From a bacterium (GTDB lineage: Bacteria; Spirochaetota; UBA4802; UBA5550), in contig JAAENB010001215.1 of assembly GCA_024224995.1 (NCBI GenBank), forward strand, positions 1-14,644: DNA of 14,644 bases. The letters run 5' to 3'. The notes beneath the pieces were generated by a model, which was not told the DNA's origin, did not search any database, and saw only the letters and a program-made list of their open reading frames with translations. Below are positions 1 to 5,099 of this stretch, in pieces. A program made the translations under genes and the position numbers. Within the stretch, counting starts at the first letter, position 1. Each line of letters begins with the position of its first letter.

Positions 1-204
1 AACTGTTGTTATTACGAAATGTGCGTGGTTCGACATTAATATGAACGCGTTCAATTCAAACTCGAATTTCACCTGCGCGTCTTGCATAATCTTCACAAAA
101 AGATGCTTATACTTGTTATCTTTTAGTAAATTTTTCCACTGCCGGCACCGCGTCCAGATATGATGGGTCAAGCCAACCTCATTATCTCGTTCGTCATAAG
201 GCAT
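1..204 (-). CDS. REP-associated tyrosine transposase (RAYT, Y1/HUH family), 5' part only
   Basis: This is the N-terminal 68 residues of a gene that runs off the left edge of the window. It starts with ATG at 204, and a good Shine-Dalgarno (AGGGAGG) lies seven bases upstream. The translated sequence begins MPYDERDNEVGLTHHIWTRC and reaches FILMSNHAHFVITTV. The form hydrophobic-x-L-M-x-N-H-x-H-hydrophobic is the HUH metal-binding motif (His60 and His62) of the IS200-like Y1 transposase fold. In RAYT proteins this fold binds and nicks REP palindromes on single-stranded DNA. The catalytic tyrosine lies beyond the window, so activity cannot be judged. A paired palindromic repeat sits about 140 bases upstream of the start, as expected for a RAYT gene. 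A stand-alone IS200/IS605 TnpA is the alternative, but the N-terminal extension before the HUH motif favours RAYT. Confidence 0.8.
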   Translation of the reverse strand, partial: MPYDERDNEVGLTHHIWTRCRQWKNLLKDNKYKHLFVKIMQDAQVKFEFELNAFILMSNHAHFVITTV

Positions 205-342
205 ATTCGTCCTCCCTTTTATTAATTTGAAATATTTTTTAGGCCCTTATTAATAGGACGAACGGGAAGGCCTTTTGATGAAATTTTTTTTGACTTTTTT
301 TGCATAAAATTGAATTTTTTTCAAAAAAAGCCGTTTTTTCGT

Positions 343-430
343 GGGTTGTGACCTCAGAGCTCTTCTATAGAGCCTTTTCGGAGAAGAAAAGACCTCAGAG
401 CTCTTTAGGAGAGCTCAAAGATCCCAACCC
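343..430. repeat. REP-like paired palindromic element beside the RAYT gene
   Basis: The stretch contains two exact copies of ACCTCAGAGCTCTT (351-364 and 392-405) in the same orientation. Each starts a small hairpin: GCTCT/AGAGC around 359-372 and GAGCTCT/AGAGCTC at 399-417. A third hairpin, CTTTTC/GAAAAG (374-391), lies between them. The outer ends GGGTTG (343-348) and CAACCC (425-430) are exact inverted repeats that close the unit. The same 14-mer recurs at 3702 and 11033. Neighbouring REPs bounded by inverted ends next to a RAYT gene fit a BIME-like arrangement. That reading is inference; the repeats themselves are seen directly. Confidence 0.75.
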
Positions 431-474
431 AATAAAAAGCTAAAGTCTAAAAAGAAATATGCCGAATAAAGAGT

Positions 475-768
475 ATGAAGATTTCAAGCGGTGTATCTGA
501 AATAGCTCTACAGAGCATGACCAATGCCACAAAGACCGATAAGGTCTATCTCTGGCCGAAGTATACGGACGGGAAAGTAGAAAAGGTCCGCGAGGTACGA
601 GGCCGGTCGGAAGATGGGGTTTTTTATACCAAGCCCACGGAACAGGAGCGGGAACGGCTATTGTCCATGACAAAGGAATTTTCCCATGATGAGTACCGGG
701 GAAACGGAAGCCTTACACAGAGTAAGGCAGTGCTTAAGCCGGGGACGTTTTTTAACGCTCTTGCGTAA
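475..768 (+). CDS. Small hypothetical protein, 97 aa
   Basis: I do not recognise this protein. It starts MKISSGVSEIALQSMTNATK, has a charged middle rich in Lys, Arg, Glu and Asp, and ends in GTFFNALA. It has no signal peptide, membrane segment or clear motif. The start has only a weak purine-rich ribosome-binding site (AAAGAG just upstream). The case for coding rests on balanced composition, GC-richer sequence than the AT-rich flanks, and a hairpin starting 13 bases after the stop. It lies between the RAYT/repeat block and a long non-coding stretch, so it could be a lineage-specific or acquired gene. The opposite-strand open frame over it has no ribosome-binding site and is taken as a shadow. 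Confidence 0.55.
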   Translation: MKISSGVSEIALQSMTNATKTDKVYLWPKYTDGKVEKVREVRGRSEDGVFYTKPTEQERERLLSMTKEFSHDEYRGNGSLTQSKAVLKPGTFFNALA

Positions 769-781
769 AAGGGTTTAAGGT

Positions 782-828
782 ATAACACAGAGAAGGCGAG
801 ACACTGAGTCTCGCCTTCTCTGTGTTAT
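782..828. terminator. Long perfect inverted repeat after the 97-aa gene, possible terminator
   Basis: A 21-bp perfect stem (782-802 with 808-828) has the five-base loop ACTGA. It begins 13 bases after the stop codon of the small gene. The stem is much longer than most intrinsic terminators and no T-tract follows it on plus or minus, so it may be a dispersed palindromic element that also blocks transcription. Confidence 0.55.
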
Positions 829-1153
829 GTTGAATCGTGTAAAAAAAAGCTGCTTTTTTATGTCTCATGAGGACGGGAAAAACCGGTCTAAAAAAGGGCA
901 TCCGGAAGAAAAAAAGGCCCGAAAACAGCCAAAAAAGTGATATTTTTTTATAATAAAAATGAATGAAATTTCAAGTAAACAGGAGGATATATAACTAATA
1001 TTTGAATAATGAGCCTGTATTTGCGAATAAACCCTTTTAAACCTGATTATCGGGCTGTATTTGCCGTTATTTCTCCTTTGTTCAAATAAATATATATTTT
1101 TTTTCGTCAATGACTTGACTTTTCCGGTTTTTTTGTTAATTTTAAGAACATAC
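829..1153. other. AT-rich stretch with no supported gene
   Basis: This spacer is dominated by A and T runs. Open frames on both strands are low-complexity (Lys/Ile/Phe-rich) and lack usable ribosome-binding sites. An orphan AGGAGG-like sequence at about 981-986 has no start codon at a workable distance. I see no RNA gene. Confidence 0.5.
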
Positions 1154-1182
1154 TTGATAAGTGACTTCTTAATAAGTATAAT
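1154..1182 (+). promoter_or_regulatory. Sigma-70-type promoter for the beta-barrel gene
   Basis: TTGATA at 1154-1159 and a perfect TATAAT at 1177-1182 are separated by 17 bases. Transcription would start near 1189, giving a leader of about 120 bases before the ATG at 1310. The leader contains a CTTCTT/AAGAAG hairpin (1238-1253) whose role is unknown. Confidence 0.7.
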
Positions 1183-1309
1183 GAGGCTTTTCACTCTTAA
1201 AAATTGGCTTTTGCCGGGTTTTAGGAGGGAGAGCCTGCTTCTTTTTTAAGAAGGGACTTTTAAAAATTAAATATAAAAATTTAAACATTAATTTAAAGGA
1301 GAATTCCTT

Positions 1310-1945
1310 ATGAAGAAATTTACAACAGTTTTGGCATCTTTAGCATTGCTCTTTATGGCGTCATCAGTGTTTGCTTTTGGTGCGGCAGAGTCAAATATTG
1401 ACCTTAAGGCCGGGATCGCTTATCCTGCAAGCGGTGATAATAGTCCGGGAAAAGTTGGTTTCGACAGTGCTTTATCGTTGAACATCGGTCTTGATAAGTA
1501 TTTTGCGCTTGGTGTTGAATCGGGATTTGGCTGGTTGTCATGGAAAAACAGCGTGGGAACCGACCCTTTTTCAACAGTTACATTGTCTCAGGTTACAACT
1601 ACTAATGCTTACACTGTACCGGCACTTTTAAACGCGCGGGTAAGATTTGATCAAAGAGATATGTACGGTATTATGCCTTATATCGCAGTAGGCGCCGGAT
1701 ATTCATGGACATTTTTTAGCAGAGATAGCGGAACCAGAACCTTTCATGGATTTACCTGGCAGGCTATGGCTGGCTGTGCTTTCAGAATAGGAGAAGATTC
1801 CAACATGGAAATCCTGGCTGAAGCCGGTTATAGAGGAGCTGCTGTAACAGATAGTGGCAGCTATGAACTGGACATGTCAGGTCTAATTGCTCATGTTGGC
1901 GTTCGATTTCCTCTCGGCGGCGGCGATAGCAGTGATGATTTCTAG
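1310..1945 (+). CDS. Predicted outer-membrane beta-barrel protein, 211 aa
   Basis: The protein begins with a Sec signal peptide: MKKF, a hydrophobic core, then a likely cleavage after VFA at residue 22. The mature part alternates polar and hydrophobic residues with many Gly and aromatic residues (ALGVESGFGWLSW, YIAVGAGYSWTFF, AEAGYRGA), the pattern of antiparallel membrane strands. The last strand reads LIAHVGVRFPLG, with a short acidic tail SSDDF after it. Length and layout fit small eight-stranded barrels of the OmpA-like/OMP_b-brl type found in spirochaetes. The ribosome-binding site AAAGGAG is strong, a good promoter lies upstream and a terminator follows directly, so the gene is monocistronic. 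Its ligand or role cannot be told from sequence. The protein begins only after a roughly 120-base leader, which leaves room for control of translation. Confidence 0.8.
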   Translation: MKKFTTVLASLALLFMASSVFAFGAAESNIDLKAGIAYPASGDNSPGKVGFDSALSLNIGLDKYFALGVESGFGWLSWKNSVGTDPFSTVTLSQVTTTNAYTVPALLNARVRFDQRDMYGIMPYIAVGAGYSWTFFSRDSGTRTFHGFTWQAMAGCAFRIGEDSNMEILAEAGYRGAAVTDSGSYELDMSGLIAHVGVRFPLGGGDSSDDF

Positions 1946-1964
1946 TAAATGCATATAAAAGAGC

Positions 1965-1994
1965 AAAAGAGGAGGCTAAATGGCCTCCTCTTTT
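1965..1994. terminator. Bidirectional intrinsic terminator
   Basis: A 12-bp perfect stem (1965-1976 with 1983-1994, core GAGGAGGC/GCCTCCTC) has a six-base loop. It ends in TTTT on plus and in TTTT on minus as well. It lies between two convergent genes and can serve both. Confidence 0.85.
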
Positions 1995-2002
1995 ATAATT
2001 TC

Positions 2003-2431
2003 TTACTTAACGGCATAAAAAATGCTTTCTACCTTCTCATGCTTCTTGTCGGATCTACGTTTTGAAGACTGGACTTTCCCTCTTGTTCTGTAAAAGGGCT
2101 GAACAGACTCCTGGACCTTGATAACCATTGACTCTACTGTATCTTCAAGTTCATTGGATAACTGATCCAGATGCTTTTCTCTCTGCCGGATGACCTGGTA
2201 TTTGTCATAATTCTTTTCAATGTTCCGCTTTAGCATCATAATGGTCCTGTCTCTTTCTGTCAGGACACCATCGTGCTCTTTTTTGATCATTTTAACAGCA
2301 GAGGAGTACTCGCTTTCCAACTCACGTATAACCTTATGCATTTTCCGGGTATTTTCTTTTTCGCATTTTCGCCGTTCCTTTTCTCTCTCTTTTTTTATCA
2401 ATTGAGAGATTCGGCTTTTTCTAATTAACAT
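2003..2431 (-). CDS. Coiled-coil protein of unknown function, 142 aa
   Basis: This is a highly charged, almost entirely helical protein. Residues 10-115 are rich in Lys, Arg and Glu with hydrophobic residues at heptad-like spacing (KMHKVIRELESEYSSAVKMI, HLDQLSNELEDTVESMV), indicating a long coiled coil. The C-terminal part (about 116-142) is basic. There is no signal peptide or membrane segment, so it is probably cytoplasmic. I do not recognise the family. It starts with ATG at 2431 after a modest AGGG ribosome-binding site and has its own promoter (2477-2504) just past the flagellin terminator, so it is not simply read through from flaB. Its place next to two flagellin genes suggests, but does not show, a motility or cell-structure role. 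Confidence 0.7.
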   Translation of the reverse strand: MLIRKSRISQLIKKEREKERRKCEKENTRKMHKVIRELESEYSSAVKMIKKEHDGVLTERDRTIMMLKRNIEKNYDKYQVIRQREKHLDQLSNELEDTVESMVIKVQESVQPFYRTRGKVQSSKRRSDKKHEKVESIFYAVK

Positions 2432-2476
2432 AGTAATACCCTGTTTATGTGAAATTTGGACGACTATATCCGTACC

Positions 2477-2504
2477 ATTAAAAAATAACCACTAAATGCG
2501 TCAA
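2477..2504 (-). promoter_or_regulatory. Sigma-70-type promoter for the coiled-coil gene
   Basis: On the minus strand TTGACG (2504-2499) and TTTAAT (2482-2477) are separated by 16 bases. They lie just downstream of the flagellin terminator and point at the gene starting at 2431. The leader would be about 40 bases. Confidence 0.55.
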
Positions 2505-2514
2505 GTTTTTTTGC

Positions 2515-2546
2515 AAAAAAAAAACCCGCCCGGGGCCCCGGGCGGG
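2515..2546 (-). terminator. Very strong intrinsic terminator of flaB
   Basis: Positions 2525-2546 are a perfect, entirely G+C inverted repeat (11 + 11 bases, no spacer). On the minus strand ten T residues follow (2524-2515). It lies about 40 bases past the flagellin stop codon and is the most GC-rich stretch in an otherwise AT-rich region, fitting a highly expressed gene. Confidence 0.95.
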
Positions 2547-2584
2547 ATATGTTGGTATTCCCTGAATCAAAAATTATATTTTAC

Positions 2585-3436
2585 TTAGCCGCCCAGAAGT
2601 TGTAAGACGCTTCTGGTTTTCATATTAGCCTGAGCCAACATCGAAGTACCACTCTGCGTAAGAACCTGGTTCTTGGTCATATCCACAATTGTCTCTGCCA
2701 TGTCCGCATCCCTGATCCGGCTTTCGGAAGCCTGGATGTTTTCATAGGCAGTCATTAAACCTTTTGCAGTGTATTCAAGCCTGTTGTAGTAGGCCCCAAG
2801 ATCCGCTCTTTGCTTAGCTATTTTGTGAAGAGCATCGTCAACAACACCAATGGTTCTGTTGGCTAGCTCTGGTGTGCTCAAGTTTGCAAGAAAAGCCCCG
2901 GTTTTTTCTTTGAGATTTAGTCCCATGGAAGTCATGGTGCCAATATACACCCGTTCTCTTTGATGCATATTTGCGCCCAGATGAAACCACATACTTGCCT
3001 TGGGGTTTGTCTTGGAGAAATCACCAAGCAGAAGCTTGAATTTGTTGAATTCAGCCTGGGAGGCTATTCGGTCTACTTCGTCAATGAGGGCAGAAACTTC
3101 AACCTGAATTAACTGCCTGTCGTCATTTGTATAGATACCGTTGGAAGATTGAACGGCCAGAACCCTCAGCCTTTGCAGGATGGTGGTTGTCTGGTCGATA
3201 TATCCTTCAGCGGTCTGAACAAAAGACATACCGTCTTCGGTATTCCTTTCTGCCTGTCTCAGTCCCTGAATCTGTGTTCTCATTTTTTCAGAAACAGCAA
3301 GACCAGAAGCATCATCTCCCGACTTATTGATACGAAGACCGGAAGAAAGCTTCTCCATCGACTTATTTACATCCCAATGCTTAAACTTTAAAGTTTTGTT
3401 CGCATTGATTGCGCTCATGTTGTGATTGATAATCAT
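2585..3436 (-). CDS. flaB: Periplasmic flagellar core flagellin FlaB, 283 aa (downstream copy)
   Basis: FlaB polymerises into the core of the spirochaete periplasmic flagellar filament. The protein starts [18 protein letters not shown] and carries the conserved flagellin N-terminal domain (about 1-140, including [20 protein letters not shown] and [17 protein letters not shown]). The conserved C-terminal domain covers about 195-283 and includes [18 protein letters not shown] and [18 protein letters not shown]. The middle is short with no surface D2/D3 domains, and the length of about 283 is normal for FlaB. The start has a strong AAGGAG ribosome-binding site. The upstream neighbour is a second, clearly homologous flaB on the same strand. 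The 392-base gap with its own leader hairpins, and a strong terminator after it, suggest that each copy is a separate transcription unit. There is no secretion signal, as expected for a type III export substrate. Confidence 0.97.
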   Translation of the reverse strand: MIINHNMSAINANKTLKFKHWDVNKSMEKLSSGLRINKSGDDASGLAVSEKMRTQIQGLRQAERNTEDGMSFVQTAEGYIDQTTTILQRLRVLAVQSSNGIYTNDDRQLIQVEVSALIDEVDRIASQAEFNKFKLLLGDFSKTNPKASMWFHLGANMHQRERVYIGTMTSMGLNLKEKTGAFLANLSTPELANRTIGVVDDALHKIAKQRADLGAYYNRLEYTAKGLMTAYENIQASESRIRDADMAETIVDMTKNQVLTQSGTSMLAQANMKTRSVLQLLGG

Positions 3437-3443
3437 AGTTAAA

Positions 3444-3515
3444 CACTCCTTGTTTTTTTAAACCCTGTCGAGCTCCTATTCAAGACAGGGAAATAGCCTG
3501 ATCTCCTTATCAGGC
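3444..3515 (-). promoter_or_regulatory. Structured flaB leader with GGA-presenting stem-loops
   Basis: Upstream of the start at 3436 the minus strand forms two perfect 7-bp hairpins. The distal one (3515-3496) is GCCTGAT, loop AAGGAG, ATCAGGC. The proximal one (3490-3463) is CCCTGTC, a 14-base loop containing TAGGAG, GACAGGG. The true ribosome-binding site AAGGAG (3451-3446) follows unpaired. GGA in hairpin loops plus a GGA in the Shine-Dalgarno is the signature of CsrA targets, and flagellin leaders are known CsrA targets in Bacillus and Borrelia. Alternatively GCCTGATAA is part of a degenerate sigma-28 minus-10 box. The structures are seen directly; the function is inferred. Confidence 0.55.
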
Positions 3516-3590
3516 GTTAAATACCAAGTTAAGAGAATTTTTGACCGGAAATACCTGTTGCATTGCTGCAACCATAAAGATCTAAGAAGA

Positions 3591-3618
3591 AGGTTCGAGG
3601 TTCCAGGTTCGAGGTTTT
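3591..3618. repeat. Heptamer tandem repeat (AGGTTCN x4)
   Basis: Four 7-base units follow one another: AGGTTCG, AGGTTCC, AGGTTCG, AGGTTTT. They can also be read as two 14-base units. They lie in the spacer between the two flaB genes and encode nothing supported. Confidence 0.75.
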
Positions 3619-3680
3619 CTAACCTAAAATATCGTAATTCCAAATTAGATCCAAATGCTTGCAACAAGTGCACTTTTGTG

Positions 3681-3715
3681 GAGCTCTGAAGGTGAAGAAC
3701 CACCTCAGAGCTCTT
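3681..3715. repeat. REP-like palindrome between the flagellin genes
   Basis: This carries a third exact copy of ACCTCAGAGCTCTT (3702-3715). Its other arm, GAGCTCTGA then GGTG with one bulged A (3681-3694), pairs with CACC-TCAGAGCTC (3701-3713) around the loop AAGAAC. No T-tract follows on either strand, so a simple terminator role is unlikely. Confidence 0.75.
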
Positions 3716-3776
3716 TTATAGTGTTCAAAATGAGTATGATTATCATGTAGGAGATGAGCGCGGAAAATTAGTTTTC

Positions 3777-3818
3777 AAAGAGCAATAGCTCTTTCCGCCA
3801 GCCGGTTAAAGCTGGCGG
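3777..3818 (-). terminator. Tandem hairpins after the upstream flaB
   Basis: Reading minus from the stop codon at 3829, the first hairpin is CCGCCAGC/GCTGGCGG (3818-3811 with 3802-3795, loop eight bases). The second is AAAGAGC/GCTCTTT (3794-3788 with 3783-3777, loop four or five bases). There is no long T-run, so this is a weaker terminator than the one after the other flaB. It may also protect the 3' end. Confidence 0.6.
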
Positions 3819-3828
3819 AGATCGCTAA

Positions 3829-4674
3829 TTACCTTATGAGCTGTAAGATGGTCTGTGGCTTCTGGTTTGCTTGCGCAAGCATTGAAGTACCACTCTGTGT
3901 AAGAATCTGGTTCTTAGTAAAGTTGACCATAGTTTCAGCCATATCAGCATCCCTGATCCGGCTTTCGGATGACTGGATGTTTTCGTAAGCATTCATGAGT
4001 CCCTTAGCTGCGTGCTCCATTCTGTTATAGTAAGCACCCAGGTCGGCTCTCTGTTTTGAAATAGAGTGCAGAGCTGCATCAAATATTCCAATGTTCCTGT
4101 TAGCCATTTCAGGAGTTGAAAGAGTAAGAGGCTTGCCAATGACGTCTTTTAATGCCAGAGCTTTGGCAGTCATTGTTTGAATATAGACTCTTTCTCTTTG
4201 ATGCATATTTGGCCCCATATGTATCCACATTGAAGCACTTCGGCTTACCCGTGAAAAATCTCCCTGTAGAAGAGCCATTTTGTTGAATTCTGCCTGAGAA
4301 GCAATTCTGTCAACTTCATCAATAAGAGCAGAAACTTCCACCTGGATCAGCTGCCTGTCTTCAGGTGTATAAATACCGTTTGAGGATTGAACAGCGAGAA
4401 CTCGCATTCTCTGGATCAGTTCGGAAACCTGGTTAAGGTATCCTTCTGTTGTTTGAACCAGGGACATTCCGTCCTCAGTATTTCTTTCCGCCTGCCTTAA
4501 TCCCTGAATCTGTGTTCTCATTTTTTCAGATACAGCAAGACCGGAAGCATCATCACCAGCTTTGTTGATTCTCATACCAGAGGTAAGAGATTCCATGTTC
4601 TTGTTGACTTTCCAGTGTTGAAACTTGAGTACTCGGTTAGCATTAATAGCGGACATGTTGTGATTTATTATCAT
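3829..4674 (-). CDS. flaB: Periplasmic flagellar core flagellin FlaB, 281 aa (upstream copy)
   Basis: This is the second FlaB core flagellin. It starts [20 protein letters not shown] and has the same N-terminal (about 1-140) and C-terminal (about 195-281) helical domains. [18 protein letters not shown] begins near residue 237 and the end is TILQLIR. It matches the downstream copy almost throughout. It differs mainly in the central segment around residues 140-200, for example [19 protein letters not shown] against [19 protein letters not shown], and at the last few residues. Spirochaetes commonly carry two or three FlaB isoforms that co-assemble, so this looks like an old tandem duplication with divergence rather than a recent copy. 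The start has an excellent GGAGGAA ribosome-binding site. A leader hairpin with a CsrA-like CAAGGATG sequence lies upstream. Confidence 0.97.
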   Translation of the reverse strand: MIINHNMSAINANRVLKFQHWKVNKNMESLTSGMRINKAGDDASGLAVSEKMRTQIQGLRQAERNTEDGMSLVQTTEGYLNQVSELIQRMRVLAVQSSNGIYTPEDRQLIQVEVSALIDEVDRIASQAEFNKMALLQGDFSRVSRSASMWIHMGPNMHQRERVYIQTMTAKALALKDVIGKPLTLSTPEMANRNIGIFDAALHSISKQRADLGAYYNRMEHAAKGLMNAYENIQSSESRIRDADMAETMVNFTKNQILTQSGTSMLAQANQKPQTILQLIR

Positions 4675-4678
4675 TCGA

Positions 4679-4718
4679 TTCCTCCATGAATCTTAGATGT
4701 TAGGAAGGCATCCTTGCC
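4679..4718 (-). promoter_or_regulatory. CsrA-type hairpin and ribosome-binding site in the flaB leader
   Basis: On the minus strand GGCA-AGGA-TGCC (4718-4707) is a 4-bp stem with an AGGA tetraloop. Its core CAAGGATG equals the CARGGAUG core of the CsrA binding consensus. The ribosome-binding site GGAGGAA (4685-4679) supplies a second GGA. This two-site arrangement is what CsrA uses to block translation. Recognition here is inferred from pattern only. Confidence 0.55.
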
Positions 4719-4745
4719 ATTCCGGTTCGGGAAATTTCCCAAACT

Positions 4746-4775
4746 ACTATAAGTTCGGTTCCGCTTTAGTGATAA
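4746..4775 (-). promoter_or_regulatory. Candidate promoter for the upstream flaB
   Basis: On the minus strand TTATCA (4775-4770) and TATAGT (4751-4746) are separated by 18 bases. The predicted start is near 4740, next to the 12-base perfect palindrome GGGAAATTTCCC (4729-4740), which could be an operator. I could not find a convincing sigma-28 box, so this is tentative. Confidence 0.35.
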
Positions 4776-4930
4776 TTGATCCTGGCTAGACGTGATTAAG
4801 GGCGTTTATGGGCAGTTATGAGTAAATATGCGAAAATACGACATCAGAAGATCCCTGAAGTGATTTTTTTTAGGAGTTTACCCCTATTCTTAATTTCGGG
4901 AAATTGTATTTTTTCTGTTAGTACTTTTAA

Positions 4931-4960
4931 AAAAAAAATCAATTTTTTTTGATTTTTTTT
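4931..4960. repeat. A/T hairpin in the flaB-hydrolase spacer
   Basis: A 12-bp inverted repeat, AAAAAAAATCAA with TTGATTTTTTTT, has a six-T loop and only one C:G pair. It lies between divergent genes. The rest of 4780-5020 is AT-rich with no supported gene. Confidence 0.4.
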
Positions 4961-5026
4961 GCGTTCTGGCACGAACAACCGCTCAGTGATGAATTTTCAC
5001 TTTTTAATCTCTTATACGTTAATTTA

Positions 5027-5055
5027 TTGAAATATAAAACAATATTTGGTATTAT
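5027..5055 (+). promoter_or_regulatory. Sigma-70-type promoter for the beta-CASP hydrolase
   Basis: TTGAAA (5027-5032) and TATTAT (5050-5055) are separated by 17 bases, with transcription starting near 5062. A second TATAAT at 5059-5064 has no matching minus-35. Confidence 0.6.
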
Positions 5056-5099
5056 TACTATAATAAATATAAAAATAATGAAACAGATGGAGTATAAAT

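Noticed and set aside
343..430. CRISPR array
   Set aside because: The repeats are palindromic REP-like units in a single pair, with no regular series of spacers and no cas gene in the window.
981..1010. AGGAGG-like ribosome-binding site at about 981-986
   Set aside because: No ATG, GTG or TTG at a usable distance; the nearest frames stop within a few codons.
865..1194. 109-aa minus-strand open frame
   Set aside because: Low-complexity Lys/Ile/Phe-rich sequence in an AT-rich spacer, no good ribosome-binding site, and it runs across the promoter of the beta-barrel gene.
1061..1249. 62-aa plus-strand open frame
   Set aside because: Covers the promoter and leader of the next gene and has no start signal.
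3496..3535. Sigma-28 promoter for the downstream flaB (GCCTGATAA as minus-10)
   Set aside because: The box has an extra base compared with GCCGATAA and the minus-35 side is poor and too close; kept only as an alternative reading of the hairpin.
3476..3703. 75-aa minus-strand open frame between the flagellin genes
   Set aside because: It is made of the heptamer repeat, leader hairpins and part of the REP-like palindrome, with no ribosome-binding site.
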